The translations under genes and the position numbers were made by a program. This document shows, piece by piece, positions 17,506 through 27,885 of a stretch of 64,000 bases of DNA. The DNA comes from Chryseobacterium capnotolerans (GTDB lineage: Bacteria; Bacteroidota; Bacteroidia; Flavobacteriales; Weeksellaceae). Numbering within the stretch: the stretch's first letter is position 1; every line of letters starts with the position of its first letter. A model generated the notes under the pieces. The model did no database searches, was not told the origin of the DNA, and saw nothing but the letters and a program-made list of their open reading frames with translations. The stretch lies in assembly GCF_021278965.1 (NCBI RefSeq), contig NZ_CP065589.1, forward strand, positions 1,989,001-2,053,000, written 5' to 3'.

Positions 17506-18111
17506 ATGAAGCCAAAACAAATCAAGGGAGTTCCCGAACAAAAGTCAGGCGGATTCCACGACACAGAAACTTATGTAGCGTTTGAGAAGGTATTACTACC
17601 ATTAAAATATGAAATTTTGAAGACGCGATTTTTCTCGGTCAATCTATGGAAAAGCTACTGTGGAGAACCCTTTGCAGCCTTTAAGCTCTGCGATCTCAAA
17701 GGAACTCCAGTGGAGCGGGATCCCCAAAAAGGTGACTTCGTCAGGATCAACATTCCCGGACCGGGAGAAACGGAATCTAAAGGATATGACTGGGTAGAAA
17801 TCACAGATATTTGCTATTATGAGGATACTGTTTCCGAAAGTATTACGATGACCTGCCGGCCCTCCAGAAATCCAGAAAATAAAAGCAGTCATATTGCTCA
17901 TTTTTATAGCTCGAATGCGACTTCTACCTTTATGATTCAAAGAAGTGCAACTCATTTAAAAGCTGCTGTATACGGCCGGAATGAATCTCCTAATTATAAT
18001 GCAACTATCATTGATATTATCAGGAATCTGATAGTGGCAATAGGAGGAATGCTTGGAGTGGCCAAAATTCAATGGAAGAAGCTCGCTGACGGACTTTTAG
18101 ATTTTGACTGA
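17506..18111 (+). CDS. Hypothetical soluble protein, 201 residues
   Basis: I do not recognise this family. The ATG at 17506 (MKPKQIKGVPEQ) is preferred over a TTG 15 nt upstream. The protein has no signal peptide. Its middle is a beta-rich domain (GDFVRINIPGPGETESKGYDWVEITDICYY), and it contains several cysteines. A single hydrophobic stretch near the C-terminus (IIDIIRNLIVAIGGMLGV) could be a membrane helix or an amphipathic helix. It is a lone gene with no informative neighbour; a Crp-type regulator starts 100 nt downstream. Confidence 0.7.
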   Translation: MKPKQIKGVPEQKSGGFHDTETYVAFEKVLLPLKYEILKTRFFSVNLWKSYCGEPFAAFKLCDLKGTPVERDPQKGDFVRINIPGPGETESKGYDWVEITDICYYEDTVSESITMTCRPSRNPENKSSHIAHFYSSNATSTFMIQRSATHLKAAVYGRNESPNYNATIIDIIRNLIVAIGGMLGVAKIQWKKLADGLLDFD

Positions 18112-18211
18112 AAATGAAGACTCTGCTTCGAATCCGTTTTCAACTAAATAGATATAAAACATGGATGTATAGAGCATTTATCACTACATTTGTGAGGACT
18201 GACTCAATTAT

Positions 18212-18781
18212 ATGGAAGAACAATTAGTTTCATATATTAAAGATAAAATATCGGTGACTGATGATGAGATGGCAATCATTCTGTCTTATTTTAAACCGAT
18301 TACATTAAAAAAGAACGAATTACTTCTTACCAATGGACAATCCAGCCAAAGAACATTCTTTGTGGCTAATGGCTGCCTGAGAATATTTTTCATTAATGAA
18401 GAAGGGCAGGAGTCTACCCGCTATTTTGCTTTTGAAAACCAATTTGCCACTGCTTTGGTCAGCTTTATAACTTCTGAGCCTTCCGAAGAATTTATTCAAG
18501 CTGTAGAAGATACCAAAGTTTATTACATTACCCACAAAAATTTCTATCATCTTCTGGAAATTGTACCGAAATGGGAAAAATTCTATAGAATTTATCTTGA
18601 AATTGCGTACGTAACCAATACCAAACGATTAATGTCCTTCCTCGTTCAGGATGCATTGGAAAAATACCGTCAGCTATTGGCAGAAAATCCTGTTATTGTC
18701 CGCAGGCTTTCCAATAAAATGGTGGCTTCTTATCTTAATATTTCGCAGGAGACCCTGAGCAGGCTGAAGTCTAAGCTTTAA
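18212..18781 (+). CDS. Crp/Fnr-family transcriptional regulator
   Basis: A 189-residue protein with a cNMP-binding-like barrel (KKNELLLTNGQSSQRTFFVANGCLRIFFINEEGQESTRYFAFENQF) and a C-terminal helix-turn-helix (NKMVASYLNISQETLSRLKSKL). It is of the same short Bacteroidota type as the genes at 2546 and 49210, and it lacks the classical cAMP pocket residues. It precedes the heavy-metal efflux genes by only about 100 nt, but nothing ties it to their control. Confidence 0.85.
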   Translation: MEEQLVSYIKDKISVTDDEMAIILSYFKPITLKKNELLLTNGQSSQRTFFVANGCLRIFFINEEGQESTRYFAFENQFATALVSFITSEPSEEFIQAVEDTKVYYITHKNFYHLLEIVPKWEKFYRIYLEIAYVTNTKRLMSFLVQDALEKYRQLLAENPVIVRRLSNKMVASYLNISQETLSRLKSKL

Positions 18782-18887
18782 TTTCTTTTGGCTCTTCAAA
18801 GGGTAATTGGCCAGAAACCTCATTATTAAACAAAAATTAATCTTTTACTCTTTTCTCAGGAAAAATTTAAGCCTTATATTTGCAGGG

Positions 18888-19250
18888 ATGTTAAAATGGT
18901 TCTCCATATTATGTTCAATGATGTATATGCTGGCTACCACCAATATGGGGGAAGTAATGAAAGTGCCTATGTTTGTAGAGCATTTTATGGAATATCATGG
19001 AAATCTTTCAGAATTTGTCCTGGAACACTATGATAATCATAAGAAAGATGCTGACTGGGATCTGGATCAAAAACTACCGTTTATCAATCCACCCATTGTG
19101 CTCACCGTACATGCACAGCTTCCTGATTATACCTTTGAGATCAAGAAACCTAAGGAAATCAGAATTCCTCAGAAAAACAGCATTTATCAGGAAAAGGATT
19201 TTTCAAACCTTTATCTTTCCAATATTTTTCAGCCTCCGCGGCATTCTTAA
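18888..19250 (+). CDS. Small exported protein upstream of the RND pump
   Basis: The ATG at 18888 gives 120 residues with an N-terminal hydrophobic segment (MLKWFSILCSMMYMLATTNMG) that could be a signal peptide or anchor. The rest is hydrophilic, with HYDNHKKDADWDLDQKLPF and a tail that reads like an extracytoplasmic domain. TATATTTG at 18875-18882 fits the -7 promoter consensus and lies so close that the mRNA may be nearly leaderless. I know similar small proteins next to CusA-type pumps in Bacteroidota, but no function is established. The histidine- and aspartate-rich stretch could bind metal; this is inference. Confidence 0.7.
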   Translation: MLKWFSILCSMMYMLATTNMGEVMKVPMFVEHFMEYHGNLSEFVLEHYDNHKKDADWDLDQKLPFINPPIVLTVHAQLPDYTFEIKKPKEIRIPQKNSIYQEKDFSNLYLSNIFQPPRHS

Positions 19251-19546
19251 TTGATTTAATTAAAAAATATTGCTTTAAGTTTTACTTGAAGTAATATATT
19301 GTTATTGTTTATTAATCAATTCTGTATCGTATTATTTTCAGTTTGTATTTTAAACGTTTGAGTTATTAAACGACGTGTTTTTAGTTTCATAATACTTTTA
19401 GATTTATAAAATTCTTACGGCCTTATTTTAAACTTAAATAAGTATTTAAAAGTTTTTATGACTTCCTGGAATCTACGATTTGTGGTTCAAAGCTCTAAGG
19501 CAAGCAGTTTATAAAACAGTACAGAGTATCTAATTAATCATTTTTC

Positions 19547-22500
19547 ATGTTAAACAAAATTATTGAGTTTTCTGTAAAGAATAAACTCATCATTGCTCTG
19601 TTCACCATAGGTTTGGTTCTTTTTGGAGTATATGAAACAACCCGACTTCCTATTGATGCGCAGCCTGATATTACCAATAACCAGGTACAGATTATCACTA
19701 CAGCCCCTTCATATGGAGCAGCGGATATCGAGCGTCTTGTCACATTTCCTATCGAGCAGGCCACCAGCAACATCAGTGGTATCACTGAGCTTCGAAGCCT
19801 CTCCAGGTTTGGATTATCATTAGTAACTGTTGTTTTCGATGATAAAACAGATGTATATTGGGCCCGTCAGCAGGTTCAGGAACGTTTACAGCTTGTTCAG
19901 GAGAATATCCCTGCAGGAATTGGAAAACCTGAACTGGGTCCTATTTCTACAGGTTTGGGCGAAATTTTCCAGTATGTGGTAAGGGCTAAGAAAGGCTATG
20001 AAAACGTGTATGATGAAACGGAGCTAAGAACTATCCAGGATTGGGTGGTCAGAAGGCAGCTATTGGGGACCAAAGGAGTAGCCGATGTCAGCAGCTTCGG
20101 TGGAAAGCTGAAACAGTATGAAATTGCTATTAATCCTAATAAACTTCAGGCTTTCAATATCAATATTAATGATGTTTTTACCGCTTTGGAAAAGAATAAC
20201 CAGAATACCGGCGGAGCTTATATTGAAAAGAAAGAAACTGTTCTTTTTATTCGAAGTGAAGGGCTTCTGGGAACTACGGAAGATATAGGGAACACCCAGG
20301 TAGCAGAAACTAAAGAAGGTATTCCGGTTCATATCAAAGACGTAGCTTCTGTAAAGATCGGATATGCTACCAGGTATGGAGCTATGACCTACAATGACAC
20401 GGGAGAAGTTTCCGGAGCGATTGTTTTAATGCTTAAAGGAGAAAATGCCAATCAGGTCATTACCAATATTAAACAAAGACTTGAAAAAATCCAGGAATCT
20501 TTACCGGAAGGTGTTGTGATTGAACCTTTCCTTGACCGGGCTAAAATGGTAAATAATACCATCAGTACTGTAAAAACAAACCTGATGGAAGGCGCTTTGA
20601 TTGTGGTCTTCATTCTTGTGGTCTTCCTTGGGAACTTCAGAGCCGGATTATTGGTGGCTTCTGTAATTCCTTTAGCCATGCTGTTTGCTATTATCATGAT
20701 GAATATTTTCGGGGTCGGGGGAAACCTGATGAGCCTTGGAGCGTTAGACTTTGGTCTTATTGTAGATGGTGCAGTTATTATTGTAGAGGCTGTTCTGCAT
20801 CAGCTGGCTCATAAAAAACATTTTGGCAGGGATAATATGCTGAGCAAAAAGGAAATGGATGATCAGGTTTCCAATTCTGCTGCCAAAATGGTCAACAGTG
20901 CTGTTTTTGGACAGATCATTATTCTTATTGTATATCTTCCGATCTTTACTTTACAGGGAATTGAAGGGAAAATGTTCAAACCGATGGCTCAAACGGTTGC
21001 TTTTGCGCTCATTGGTGCATTTATCCTTTCCCTTACTTATATTCCTATGATGAGTTCATGGGTATTAAGCAGAAAGAAAAAGGAAAAAGAGAATATTTCA
21101 GACAGGGTAATGGCTAAAGTGGAATCCGGCCATCAAAAGTTTCTGATGAAAGCTTTAAAGTATAGAAAAACGATCATTCTGAGTGTTCTTATCCTTTTTG
21201 CTGGTGCTGTTTTCACCCTTTCCAGAATGGGTGGGGAATTTATACCCTCCCTGGAAGAAGGGGACTTTGCGGTGGAGATGAGAATTCTTCAGGGAAGTAA
21301 TATCAATGAAACCAAAAAGGTAACCACTCAGGCCTCTGGTATTCTTTTGAAACAGTTTCCGGAAGTACAGAAAATCGTTGTCAAGATCGGAAGTGCTGAG
21401 ATCCCCACAGAACCAATGCCGATGGATGCAGGCGATATGATTATTGTTTTGAAACCTAAAAAGGAATGGACTTCTGCCTCATCATTCCCTGAACTTTCAG
21501 AAAAAATGAGCAAAGCATTAAGCGTCATTCCAGGATTAACAACGAGTTTTCAGTTCCCTGTACAAATGCGTTTTAATGAGCTTATGACAGGGGCAAGACA
21601 GGATATAGTCTGTAAAATTTATGGGGAAGATCTTGACAGTCTTACTACGTATGCTAAAAAGTTGGGCAGTATCATCAATACGGTTAAAGGGGCTCAGGAT
21701 CTTTACATAGAACCTGTTGAAGGGGCTCCACAAGTCGTTATAGATTACAACCGTTCGGAATTATCAAGGTACAATATTTCTGTTGCAGAAATTAACAGGG
21801 TCATCAATATGGCTTTCGCAGGACAAACTGCCGGAGCGTTATATGAAGGAGAAAAGAAGTTTGATATTGTTGTGCGTATGGATAACGATTATAAAAAGAC
21901 ATCACCAGCATTCAGAATCTTTTGGTTCCGACGCCTTCAGGAGAACAGATTCCATTATCTCAGCTGGCGAAAGTAGAACTGAAGGAAAGTCCGAACCAGA
22001 TTCAGAGAGAAGATACCAAAAGAAGAATCATTATTGGGTTTAATGCAAGAGATAGGGATGTTCAGAGTATTGTAGAAGAGCTTCAGCAAAAAGTTGGACA
22101 AAAATTGAAATTCTCACCAGGGTATACCATTGCTTATGGAGGAACTTTTGAAAACCTGAATGAAGCTAAGGCAAGATTAGGTATTGCTGTTCCTATTTCT
22201 TTAGTGATGATTTTCTTACTGTTATTCTTTGCTTTCGGCTCTGTAAAACACAGTTTATTAATTTATACAGCCATTCCGCTATCTGCCATTGGAGGAATCT
22301 ATTTCCTTGCTTTAAGAGGGATGCCTTTCAGTATCAGTGCAGGGGTTGGATTTATTGCCTTGTTTGGGGTTGCCGTACTTAACGGAATTGTTTTGATATC
22401 AGAGTTTAACCGACTAAAAAAGAACGGAATAACGAATACCAGCAGGATTGTTTTGATGGGAACGAAAATCAGGTTACGTCCTGTTCTGATGACCGCTTTT

Positions 22501-23883
22501 GTAGCTTCATTAGGGTTCCTTCCCATGGCCATAAGCAATGGAGCCGGGGCTGAAGTGCAGAGACCTTTGGCAACAGTAGTGATAGGCGGGTTGATGCTGG
22601 CAACCCTTTTAACCTTATTTGTGCTTCCCATTCTCTATGTCTTATTTGAACATATTAATAAAGATAAAATGAAATTTTCTAAAAAAATAAACTATAAAAA
22701 ACGGTCTGTTTTCTTACTATTGGTTTCTTTTGGAAGTCTTCAGGCTCAGGAAAACATCACTTTTGAACAGGCTTTGGAAAAAGCGTATCAGCAAAACGGA
22801 ACACTGAAAAGTTCAAAATTAATCTCTGATTATCAGGAAAAATTAAAAGCAAGCTATCTGGATATTCCCCAATTGGAAGTTACCGGAGCATTCGGACAGA
22901 TACAAGGAGAAGAAACTGACAATTCATTCGGAATTTCGCAAAGGTTCAGCTTTCCAACAGTGTATTCAAAAAGAAAGCAGATGCTGGATGCAGAATGGAC
23001 GGCGAGTGTTATTAATCAGAATCTTACAAAAAAACAGCTGACAAAAGAAGTTACAGATGTTTTTTACAGAATTCTAGTGCTCCGGGAAAAGAAAAAAGTG
23101 TTGGAATACATCGGCCAGTTGTACACCAGCTTTGCAGATAAGGCAAGGTTGAGATTACAAAAAGGAGAAGCCAACATTTTGGAGGAATCTACTGCTGAAA
23201 TTCAAAAAGAACAGATGAACGTACAGCTGAATTCCCTGGAAAATGATCTGAATATTGCCAAACTCCAGCTGCAGGTACTGCTCCAATCCGAAGTTCCTTA
23301 CCAGCCTGTAGCAGATAAGCTTACTATGAATGTGGGGCTTCAGGCTTCAGAGGAAATGCTAAAGCAACATCCTGAACTTCAATACCTGCAGCAGCAGATC
23401 AAAGTAGGAGAGGCTGAAGTACAGCTTGAGAAGAGCAGATTGCTTCCTGAACTTCTGATCGGTTACACTAACCAGAGTATGAAAAATATTAACAACAATC
23501 GCTTCAATTCTGTACAGGTGGGAGTAGGTATTCCTCTGTTTACTAAAGGTCAAAGAGCATTAGCTAAAGCAGCCGAAGCAAAAATTGCGATCTCTGAAAA
23601 TCAATATCAAAGAAAAGAAATTGAGCTTAAAAACAGATTGGGGCAACAGTTGAAAAACTATATGAATCAACAGAGAATCATTGAAAATTATGAGCAAAAA
23701 CAGCTTCCAAAATCTGAAACCATCTTAAAAACAGCTCAAAAACAGATGGATGTAGGAGAAATCGACTATCTGAACTGGGTAATCCTGGTGAATCAGGCCG
23801 TAAAGACCAAAGCAGATTACATCGACAGCCTGGAAAGACTGAATCAGATCGGAGCAGAACTTAATTTCTTAATTTCAAAATAA
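19547..23883 (+). pseudogene. CusA/CzcA-type heavy-metal RND pump fused to a TolC-like domain, frameshifted
   Basis: The N-terminal frame encodes a HME-RND pump: LPIDAQPDITNNQVQI near residue 30, then the family-specific intramembrane motif GALDFGLIVDGAVIIVE (about residues 397-413). At the A run 21893-21897 the frame changes; six A instead of five restores KKDITSIQNLLVPTPSGEQI and the rest of the pump. The same frame then continues without a stop through a hydrophobic segment (RSVFLLLVSFGSLQAQ) into an outer-membrane-factor domain (LEKAYQQNGTLKSSKLIS ... GEIDYLNWVILVNQAV), giving about 1445 residues. Fusion of CusA with its TolC partner is known in this phylum. It is followed 8 nt later by the adaptor gene, so the three parts form one efflux machine, probably for copper, silver, cobalt, zinc or cadmium. 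Confidence 0.88.
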
Positions 23884-23890
23884 CAGCGTC

Positions 23891-25042
23891 ATGCAATTTA
23901 AAATAATATCAATATACAGTCTGGCTTTAACGTTCGCTTTATCATCATGTTCAGGAAAGAAAGAAGAGGAAAAAACAGTTTATGAGAACACAAAATTTGC
24001 AAAAGGAACAGAGAATACCGTTCATCTTACCCAACAGCAGATTCAGTCTGTAGGAATCACCACTACAACTGTTCAGGACAGAAATATGGAGAAACTGGTA
24101 CTACTGAATGGGAAAGCGGAGATTGCACCCTCTCATATCAGCTCAGTTTCAAGCATTATGGGCGGACATATCAAATCCATCAATATCATTAATGGAAGTC
24201 ATTTCAGCAAAGGTCAGGTGCTGGCAGTGGTAGAAGATCCGCAATTTATACAGCTTCAGCAGGATTACCTGGTAACCAAAGCACAGCTGGACGCTGCAAG
24301 ATTGAATTTTAACCGTCAGAAAGATCTTAACACCAGCAAAGCAAGCAGTGATAAAACCCTGCAAACGGCACAGGCAGACTATTCAACGTTGAATGCCACG
24401 TTAAGAGGTCTTGAAGAAAAACTTCGAATTATCGGGATTAATGCTAAAGGGTTAAATACAGGAAATATAAGAAGCAGAATTAATATTTATGCACCATTCA
24501 GTGGTTTTGTGAGCAAAATTCTGGTGAATAACGGACAGTATATCAACCCTGCAGATACTTTATTTGAATTGATTAATCCAGCCGGACTCCTTTTAGAATT
24601 GAAGGTTTTTGAAAACGATGTTAATGATATAAAAGTCGGGCAGGAAATCCTGGTATATACCAATCAAAATCCTGATTCGAAATCTAATGCTAAAATTGTA
24701 AGTGTAGTTCCAAGCATTGAAACCGGAGGTTCTGCAACAGCTGTAGCCCAATTATCATCCGTTAATTCTGAATTTGTAAAAGGAATGTATATCAATGCTG
24801 AAGTCAATATCAGTAACCGCTCTACTCAGGGACTGCCTAATGATGCTGTGGTTTCTTTTGAAAACAAAAATTATGTTTTTGAAGATCTGGGAAAATCAAA
24901 TTATAAGATGGTCCCTGTGGTAACAGGAATTTCAGACGATCAGTTTACAGAAATCGTAAAAGGAGACTTTTTAAAGGATAAAAAGATTGTGCAAAAGGGA
25001 GCTTACAGCCTTCTGATGATGTTGAAGAATAAAGCTGAATAA
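23891..25042 (+). CDS. CusB-type periplasmic adaptor (membrane fusion) lipoprotein
   Basis: A 383-residue adaptor. The N-terminus has a lipobox (ALTFALSSC, Cys about residue 20). A lipoyl/barrel-sandwich hybrid follows (GHIKSINIINGSHFSKGQVLAVVEDP ... RINIYAPFSGFVSKILVNNGQYI), split by an alpha hairpin (YLVTKAQLDAARLNFNRQKDL). It links the inner-membrane RND pump to the outer-membrane channel, here encoded just upstream as one fused gene. Its last 50 codons and terminator are duplicated at 29503-29718 as a fragment. Confidence 0.9.
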   Translation: MQFKIISIYSLALTFALSSCSGKKEEEKTVYENTKFAKGTENTVHLTQQQIQSVGITTTTVQDRNMEKLVLLNGKAEIAPSHISSVSSIMGGHIKSINIINGSHFSKGQVLAVVEDPQFIQLQQDYLVTKAQLDAARLNFNRQKDLNTSKASSDKTLQTAQADYSTLNATLRGLEEKLRIIGINAKGLNTGNIRSRINIYAPFSGFVSKILVNNGQYINPADTLFELINPAGLLLELKVFENDVNDIKVGQEILVYTNQNPDSKSNAKIVSVVPSIETGGSATAVAQLSSVNSEFVKGMYINAEVNISNRSTQGLPNDAVVSFENKNYVFEDLGKSNYKMVPVVTGISDDQFTEIVKGDFLKDKKIVQKGAYSLLMMLKNKAE

Positions 25043-25070
25043 TCCGTTTATAACCAATAACTTTTAAAGG

Positions 25071-25108
25071 AAAAGGTTTTGTTTACTAAGGTAAATGAGA
25101 CCTTTTTT
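25071..25108 (+). terminator. Terminator after the cusB-type gene
   Basis: AAAAGG (25071-25076) with GTTTAC (25081-25086) pairs with GTAAAT (25091-25096) and CCTTTTTT (25101-25108), and a T-rich tail follows. A second copy of the same structure lies at 29681-29718 beside the duplicated cusB end. Confidence 0.75.
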
Positions 25109-25330
25109 ATTTTTTGAGCTTAAGAACCATTAAGAATGGTTTAAGAGAATAAGAATATTTAGCGGTGAGCTTCACTCTAAGTATAATTGATATAAATTGA
25201 TTTAATGCGCTTTATTTTTACCATCCTTTAGCTAGCTTTATTTTTCTGATTAAGGTTTTTAAGAAAATGAGTCGGAGGTATTTTATATCGTTCCTGAAAC
25301 TTTTTAGAAAAACTTTGTGCAGTATTGAAA

Positions 25331-26036
25331 CCCCTCGCTGGCGCGAGCTTCTAGCTCGTGTCCTAAATGTAAATAACAATAAACAAAGCTAGCTCATAAA
25401 AGTTAGCTTTGTTTTTTTACTCAATTCTCTTAATTTTAGAATATAAGTAGAAAATATAAATTTCATGAAAAAGAAGCAGCTTATTTTATAAGTTTTGCTA
25501 CGGTATTCTGGATTGATGTTTTTACCAGAATGAATTATTTTGATATTGTCATTAATGCATTAGATTATTGTATAAAGAATAAAGGGATGTCTATTTTTGG
25601 ATATTGCATCATGCTAAGTCATGTTCATTTGCTTTTTCGATCGGAGAAAGGAGAACCATCAGAATTGATAAGAGATTTTAAAGGATTTACAGTAAGAGTG
25701 TTGTTAAAGGCAATTGAAGAGAATTCTCAGGAAAGTAGAAAAGAGTGGTTACTTTGGATGTTTGAGAAAGCAGGCAAAAGAAATTCAAACGTCAAAAAAT
25801 ATCAATTTTGGCAACAGAATAATAAACCAATAGAAGTTTGGTCTTTAAAAGTATTTGAACAGAAGCTTAATTATATCCATCAAAATCCCGTTGAAAGTGG
25901 TTTTGTTATGGAACCATGGGAATGGAAGTATAGTAGTGCTAGAAATTATTGCGATGATTATCAGGAGATCTTGGAAATAGATGTAAATTTATAAAAATAT
26001 TTGATTAGCACGAGCAAGATGCTCGCGCTAGCGGGG
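25331..26036 (+). mobile_element. REP-associated tyrosine transposase element 1
   Basis: The element is bounded by inverted palindromic REPs. The left REP is at 25331-25363 (begins CCCCTCGCTGGCGCGAGC; hairpin CGAGCT-TCT-AGCTCG). The right REP is at 26008-26036 (hairpin CGAGCA-AGAT-GCTCG, ends GCTAGCGGGGG). Just inside the left REP a second hairpin (AACAAAGCTAGC with GTTAGCTTTGTT, about 25382-25413) precedes the transposase gene, and it recurs before every copy. REP, RAYT gene and inverted REP in this order is the standard plan of these Y1 transposase elements. Confidence 0.85.
25443..25994 (+). pseudogene. RAYT transposase (Y1, IS200-like), copy 1, without a normal start codon
   Basis: The reading frame is intact for 183 codons from 25443, but where copies 2, 3 and 4 have ATG this copy has ATA. 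The first ATG in frame (25530) lies after conserved sequence and would remove 29 residues. The HUH motif is H60-V61-H62 (LSHVHLLF) and the catalytic tyrosine is Y144 in KLNYIHQNPVESG, the typical RAYT signature. The enzyme would cut and rejoin single-stranded DNA at REP hairpins. It may be weakly translated or dead. Its C-terminus is intact, unlike copy 2. Confidence 0.82.
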
Positions 26037-26092
26037 GATGGAACATTTCATGGTTAACCAATAGATTCTAAAACAGCAAAATAATTATAAAA

Positions 26093-26593
26093 ATGTTTGA
26101 GATAAGAACGAAAGGAAAAGCCTCTTTAGATAATTTAAGTGTTACTGATTCCAGTGTTAGTGAGGCATTAAACACAATATATACTCATGATTATGATTTT
26201 ATGATTTTCATAAATTGGAATGGATTTAAAATACCAATGGATGGAGTTAGTTTTTCACAAATCTATAATGATGTAATCATAATGTTAGAAGAACTTGAAG
26301 AGGAGTATGATTTTTCTGTAAATTTTTTAGATACTGGTTTGACTGCAGTATGGAGTTTTACTATTGAAGGTGATTTTCTTAAGGTTGAGGCAAAATGGGT
26401 AGATATTGCTTCTTATGGCTATGAAAATACTACAGTTGAAGAATTAGAAAAAGTTTCGAATATTGTTGTAATAAATAAAAATAAGTTTATCAATGAATGG
26501 GATAACCTTCTTCGAATTGTTAAGGATGATCTTTTAAATACTGGATATAATGGTGATTTAGTGGGATTTGAATATTTAAAAAGATTGGCTTAG
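26093..26593 (+). CDS. Hypothetical acidic protein between RAYT elements 1 and 2
   Basis: A 166-residue soluble protein of unknown family that lies alone between the right REP of element 1 (26008-26036) and the REP at 26605-26636. It is rich in aspartate and glutamate (IIMLEELEEEYDF) and has no signal peptide. Its size, its acidity and its single-gene accessory setting resemble immunity proteins of polymorphic toxin systems, but no toxin is present and I recognise no Imm domain. Its codons are markedly AT-rich, like the other genes interleaved in this array. Confidence 0.6.
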   Translation: MFEIRTKGKASLDNLSVTDSSVSEALNTIYTHDYDFMIFINWNGFKIPMDGVSFSQIYNDVIIMLEELEEEYDFSVNFLDTGLTAVWSFTIEGDFLKVEAKWVDIASYGYENTTVEELEKVSNIVVINKNKFINEWDNLLRIVKDDLLNTGYNGDLVGFEYLKRLA

Positions 26594-26604
26594 TACTGCT
26601 GGTT

Positions 26605-27345
26605 CCCCTCGCTAGCGCGAGCATCTTGCTCGTGCTCAGAATGAAACCAATTGCAAAAAGCTTATAACTTTAAGCAGATAATAAAAAACAAAGCTAGCTC
26701 ATAAAAGTTAGCTTTGTTTTTTAACTCAATTCTCTTAATTTTAGAATATGAGTAGAAAATATAAATTTCATGAAAAAGAAGGAGCTTATTTTATAATTTT
26801 TGCTACGGTATTCTGGATTGATGTTTTTACGAGAATGGAGTATTTTGATATTGTTATTAATGCATTAGATTATTGTAGAAAGAATAAAGGGATGTCTATT
26901 TTTGGATATTGCATCGTGTCAAGTCATGTTCATTTGCTTTTTCAATCGGAGAAAGGAGAACCATCAGAATTGATAAGAGATTTTAAAGGATTTACAGCAA
27001 GAGTGTTGTTAAAGGCAATTGAAGAGAATTCTCAGGAAAGTAGAAAAGAGTGGTTACTTTGGATGTTTGAGAAAGCAGGCAAAAGAAATTCAAACGTCAA
27101 AAAATACCAATTTTGGTAACAGAATAATAAACCAATAGAAGTTTGGTCTTTAAAAGTATTTGAACAGAAGCTCAATTATATCCATCAAAATCCTGTTGAA
27201 AATGGTTTTGTTATTGATCCTTGGGAGTGGAGGTATAGTAGTGCTAGAAATTATTGTGATGATTATCAGGAGATATTAGAAATAGATGTAAATTTATAAA
27301 AGAATGCTTGATGAGCACGAGCAAGATGCTCGCGCCAGCGGGGGG
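26605..27345 (+). mobile_element. REP-associated tyrosine transposase element 2
   Basis: The left REP is at 26605-26636 (CCCCTCGCTAGCGCGAGC, with the CATCTTG loop type normally seen on right ends). The right REP is at 27313-27345. The AACAAAGCTAGC hairpin lies at about 26686-26718, just before the gene. The left REP is further from the gene than in copies 1, 3 and 4, with about 50 bp of unrelated sequence between. Confidence 0.8.
26748..27298 (+). pseudogene. RAYT transposase copy 2, interrupted by a nonsense mutation
   Basis: This copy has the normal start (ATG AGT AGA) and the HUH motif SSHVHLLF. Its codon 124 is TAA (27117-27119) where copy 1 has CAA, a single C-to-T change. The rest of the frame, including the tyrosine motif LNYIHQNPVENG, stays open to 27298. 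The truncated product would keep the metal-binding histidines but lose the nucleophilic tyrosine, so it cannot be an active transposase on its own. Confidence 0.85.
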
Positions 27346-27435
27346 CAAGGTCATTTAATATGCATTCTACTGAAAAAATAAAAATTACTGAAAAAAATAA
27401 TGTAATTATGCCATAATTTAATTATAAAAAATAGT

Positions 27436-27829
27436 ATGAAAAGAAAAGGGATAATATTTTTATTAGTTATTTTAAGTTCCTCTTTTTTATTAAATATATA
27501 TAGAGAATAAGCTTTATGATACTTTTTTAAAAATTCGGTTAGATGATATAAGGAATCTTGAATATAGATCAAATCATAATTTTTATAGAAAAGGAATTGA
27601 AAATATAGGGCAAAACTTTCAAATGGAATTATTAAAGATGAATATAGAAAGGAGTAATATCAGAGTAAGAAATGATTTCTTCTTTATTTTTCAAGAAAAG
27701 AATATATATATTAGTAATAATAAAGAATGTATTGAAGTAAATGTAAAATATGATTTTTTTACATCTAGATTTAAGATTATAGGGTATAAAACCCTCGCTG
27801 GTTCGAGCGTCACACCTGGACACAGATAA
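27436..27829 (+). pseudogene. Membrane-anchored or secreted accessory protein, frameshifted and cut by a REP
   Basis: The gene begins with a signal or anchor peptide (MKRKGIIFLLVILSSSFLLN) and hits a stop at the TATATATA tract near 27495-27502. Restoring two bases there reopens the frame (ENKLYDTFLKIRLDDIRN ... KYDFFTSRFKIIGYK). The frame then runs straight into a degenerate REP at 27791-27813, which supplies the last residues (TLAGSSVTPGHR) before the stop at 27829. So the natural 3' end is missing. The family is not recognised. It lies between RAYT elements 2 and 3. Confidence 0.6.
27791..27813 (+). repeat. Degenerate REP
   Basis: ACCCTCGCTGGTTCGAGCGT matches the left half of the RAYT-associated REP but has lost the hairpin loop. 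It forms the artificial end of the preceding pseudogene. Confidence 0.6.
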
Positions 27830-27834
27830 AAAGT

Positions 27835-27862
27835 AAAACCACTGCAAATTGCAGTGGTTTTT
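27835..27862 (+). terminator. Strong terminator
   Basis: AAAACCACTGC pairs perfectly with GCAGTGGTTTT around the loop AAATT and is followed by T residues. It has the same GC-AAATT-GC core as the terminator at 29051. Confidence 0.75.
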
Positions 27863-27885
27863 ATTATTTAAAAGCTTTTATTTTA

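Noticed and set aside
25443..27298. Intact IS200/IS605 insertion sequence
   Set aside because: Ends are REP palindromes, the YIHQNPV motif is of the RAYT type, and neither gene copy is intact.
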